From Pseudomaricurvus hydrocarbonicus (lineage in GTDB: Bacteria > Pseudomonadota > Gammaproteobacteria > Pseudomonadales > Cellvibrionaceae): 64,000 bases of DNA. Made by a program: the position numbers and the translations under genes. Each line of letters starts with the position of its first letter. Position 1 is the stretch's first letter. The stretch covers positions 1 through 64,000 of the forward strand of contig NZ_JAAONZ010000015.1 in NCBI RefSeq assembly GCF_011602365.1. Reading direction: 5' to 3'. This document shows positions 62,223 through 64,000 of this stretch, one piece after another. The notes under the pieces are model-generated. The model did no database searches and was not told the origin of the DNA. It was given only the letters and a program-made list of their open reading frames with translations.

Positions 62223-63005
62223 ATGAGTGGCGCCATCAAAACTCACATTGAAAACCACATTGCCTGGCTGACCATTGATCATGAAGCCAAGCGCAACGCC
62301 CTGACTCAGGTGATGTGGCGTTCTCTTGACGAAGCTCTCAAGCACTTACAGCAGTTGCCCGAGGTGCGGGTGTTGGTGGTTCGGGGTGCTGGCGACCAGG
62401 CGTTCAGTGCCGGTGCGGACATTAAAGAGTTTACCGAGATGGTATCAGCGCCGGATAAACTGGCGAGCAATAACCGTTTGATACAGCAGGCTCAACAATC
62501 CCTGCAAACATTTACCAAGCCCACCATTGCCATGATTCATGGAGCCTGTGTGGGTGGGGGCTGCGGACTGGCGTTGGCGTGTGATTTTCGTCTGGCGGCG
62601 TCCAGCGCGCGGTTTGCCATTACCCCGGCCAAATTGGGATTGCTCTATAGCAAGGCCGATACCCGACGTCTCTACAACCTGGTCGGTCCGGCTGCCTGCC
62701 GGGAGCTGCTGTTTACCGGTACCTCCATAGACGCTGACAAAGCCTTACGCGTCGGGCTGGTGAATGAGGTCCACGAACAAAACACCCTGCTGGATCGTGT
62801 CACCCGCTTTGCCGGCGAGCTGGCGACAGCCTCACAGTATTCCCTTCGCGGCATCAAACAGCTTTTGGCCAGTCTTGAAGGACACGGCAACCTGGACGAC
62901 GACCAGCTACAAGGGCTGTTTGACGATGCCTTTAACGGTGAAGACTGTCGAGAAGGCTGCCAGGCTTTTCTGCAGAAGCGTCCGCCGCAGTTTACGTATT
63001 CGTAG
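62223..63005 (+). CDS. Enoyl-CoA hydratase/isomerase family protein
   Basis: A 260-aa crotonase-fold protein from ATG 62223 (GGAGAAC RBS). The oxyanion-hole segments are visible: FSAGADIKEFTEMV and HGACVGGGCGLALACDFRL. The usual second catalytic Glu position is replaced (ITPAKLGLLYSKADTRRL), so simple hydration with the Glu144/Glu164 pair is unlikely; isomerase, hydrolase or decarboxylase chemistry on an acyl-CoA is possible. It probably acts on the CoA ester made by the PaaK-like ligase two genes upstream. Confidence 0.88.
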   Translation: MSGAIKTHIENHIAWLTIDHEAKRNALTQVMWRSLDEALKHLQQLPEVRVLVVRGAGDQAFSAGADIKEFTEMVSAPDKLASNNRLIQQAQQSLQTFTKPTIAMIHGACVGGGCGLALACDFRLAASSARFAITPAKLGLLYSKADTRRLYNLVGPAACRELLFTGTSIDADKALRVGLVNEVHEQNTLLDRVTRFAGELATASQYSLRGIKQLLASLEGHGNLDDDQLQGLFDDAFNGEDCREGCQAFLQKRPPQFTYS

Positions 63006-63121
63006 CAGCACATATCCCTTCCCCATGAATCACCCTCTTGATGATTGTCAAAGTGCCTGCCGCGCAAGAATGAGACACTGATAAGCATCAATAACGAAAT
63101 AAAGTTGAAGGAAACCAGGTT

Positions 63122-63850
63122 ATGGCGAGGAACGGTTACCGCACGTTGCGGGGCAAGCTGAAATACACCAGCAAAAAGCCTGAGCGCATGAATGAAGAAC
63201 GCGGTCGTGAATATTTTACACTCACTCAACAGCCGGATGGCGTAGATGTGTTGCTGGCTCATTGCGAAATTGATGATGCTCCGGCTGTCATTCGTGATGT
63301 GACCCAGGCACTGGATCATCAGACCTCAGCACCTAAAGACTGTTCTGTGCGACTGACTGTCGGTGATCGTTTCGAAGGCAGTGGCTGGTTCCGTTTTGGC
63401 AAGCAGGTTGTCGAGTGTGAAACCCTGAACTGGCGCGATGGTCGCATTAGCCAACGCATTGAAATTGATGAGCCGATACGCTGGATGCAGTGTCATCCCA
63501 TTATTGGCGATGGTCTGATGATGAAACTCTATGACCTTAGCCAGGGACCGGGTAAACAGCGTTTTGACAATATGATGTTGTCTTCACCGGATCATCGCGG
63601 GGCTACGGGGCCGATGCTGTTTCCCATCGGGTTTTCTCTGGTGTATATCGGCGAGGAAGAAATTACTGTAGAAGCGGGCACCTTTAAGGCGCGTCATTTC
63701 CAGGTGACCGATACCGCTGGAGAACTACCGCAGGAGCACCCGCCTTATAATGTCTGGGTTACCGCTGACGATGATTACCTGCTGTTGCGAGCCGGTGCCG
63801 AGGGCTATATGCAAACCCACTATGAGCTGGCTGAATTGACGATCGAATAG
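63122..63850 (+). CDS. Hypothetical protein, DUF3108-like beta-rich
   Basis: A 242-aa protein without a signal peptide or membrane segment. It has alternating beta-strand character (TVGDRFEGSGWFRFGKQVVE, then EEEITVEAGTFKARHFQVTD and YNVWVTADDDYLLLRAGAEG). The 'V.AGTF.ARHF.V' stretch resembles DUF3108-type lipid- or polymer-associated proteins; function is unknown. An AAGGAAAC SD precedes the ATG. It lies 116 bp after the crotonase-fold gene on the same strand and probably ends the operon, with a strong hairpin 15 bp after its stop. Confidence 0.75.
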   Translation: MARNGYRTLRGKLKYTSKKPERMNEERGREYFTLTQQPDGVDVLLAHCEIDDAPAVIRDVTQALDHQTSAPKDCSVRLTVGDRFEGSGWFRFGKQVVECETLNWRDGRISQRIEIDEPIRWMQCHPIIGDGLMMKLYDLSQGPGKQRFDNMMLSSPDHRGATGPMLFPIGFSLVYIGEEEITVEAGTFKARHFQVTDTAGELPQEHPPYNVWVTADDDYLLLRAGAEGYMQTHYELAELTIE

Positions 63851-63865
63851 CTTGAGTTGAGGCAT

Positions 63866-63889
63866 GGGTACCGCTCGCGTGCGGTACCC
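63866..63889. terminator. Hairpin terminating the catabolic operon
   Basis: GGGTACCGC (63866-63874) and GCGGTACCC (63881-63889) form a perfect 9-bp stem with a 6-base loop between two convergent 3' ends. There is no T-run, so it may be a stabilising or factor-assisted end. Confidence 0.6.
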
Positions 63890-63898
63890 TGCAGGGTG

Positions 63899-64000
63899 TT
63901 ATATCCGCGACAATTCCTGCTCAATTTCACTCAAGTCATTGTTGCTCTGGCAATGTTGTTGTTCCTCCAGGGCTTCTTTTTCCTGTTGCACAACCCGGAG
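63899..64000 (-). CDS. C-terminal fragment of an unidentified protein (runs off the window)
   Basis: The minus strand is open from the window edge to TAA 63899-63901. Its translation ends in VVQQEKEALEEQQHCQSNN followed by DLSEIEQELSRI, a charged, glutamine/glutamate-rich, probably coiled-coil tail. The start is outside the window. No family can be assigned from 33 residues. Confidence 0.6.
   Translation of the reverse strand, partial: LRVVQQEKEALEEQQHCQSNNDLSEIEQELSRI

Overview
The window reads as chromosome of a gammaproteobacterium, most likely a marine or OMG/Cellvibrionales-like lineage. This is inferred from the gene content, not from a marker gene. Pointers are TonB-dependent receptors (one with a FecI/FecR pair), several PEP-CTERM-type secreted proteins, an RND efflux pair, a short CstA, a TIGR02450 protein, and integron-like gene cassettes. 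I see no rRNA, tRNA, CRISPR array, integrase or intact transposase.

Layout. 0.6-3.4 kb: an MDR-family oxidoreductase and a VOC protein, divergent from a LysR regulator. 3.4-6.9 kb: accessory DNA holding two cassette-like genes (a class-I-type haloalkane dehalogenase and a GFA-family protein) with attC-like hairpins, plus several copies of an interspersed repeat whose ends read GGACAGGCACTCC and GCCTGTCCTCTTCAG. 6.1-12.4 kb: two PEP-CTERM proteins, an MHYT/degenerate-GGDEF signalling protein, and a gene graveyard (Na/Pi cotransporter relic, frameshifted MAPEG gene, decayed IS66 transposase). 12.4-19.3 kb: FecI sigma, FecR anti-sigma, an STN-containing TonB receptor and a DASS-type anion symporter. 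19.4-24.1 kb: an alpha/beta hydrolase, a second TonB receptor and an AraC regulator, all on the minus strand. 24.3-30.1 kb: a minimal repeat copy, an orphan terminator, a DUF2157/GDYXXLXY pair, a TIGR02450 protein, a cytochrome b561/SrpA-like catalase pair and an MpaB-family oxygenase. 30.2-36.9 kb: two MFS transporters, a lipoprotein hydrolase broken by one amber codon, another PEP-CTERM protein and an amidohydrolase relic. 36.9-45.4 kb: an ABC exporter divergent from an RND permease/adaptor pair, a spermidine-synthase-like protein and a Mut7-C protein. 45.5-52.5 kb: a 52-aa ORF, a LuxR regulator, a PEP-CTERM-like protein, a 5'-truncated P1 peptidase, CstA, and OsmC divergent from HxlR.

52.6-63.9 kb holds the most coherent system. 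A HutC-type GntR regulator, two PuuE/allantoinase-like polysaccharide-deacetylase-family hydrolases and an isochorismatase-fold cysteine hydrolase lie on the minus strand. Divergent from them on the plus strand is an operon of two tandem MmgE/PrpD proteins, a PaaK-like acyl-CoA ligase, an amidase, an enoyl-CoA hydratase/isomerase-family protein and an uncharacterised protein. The word AATGATATAT occurs 50-60 bp upstream of each of the three transcription units, which suggests one GntR regulon. The enzymes suggest opening of a cyclic imide, ureide or similar amide ring, deamidation, then CoA activation and processing of the carbon skeleton. The substrate is unknown, and I consider this the best candidate for an undescribed pathway.

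All family assignments come from motifs and from memory of the families; no database search was run.
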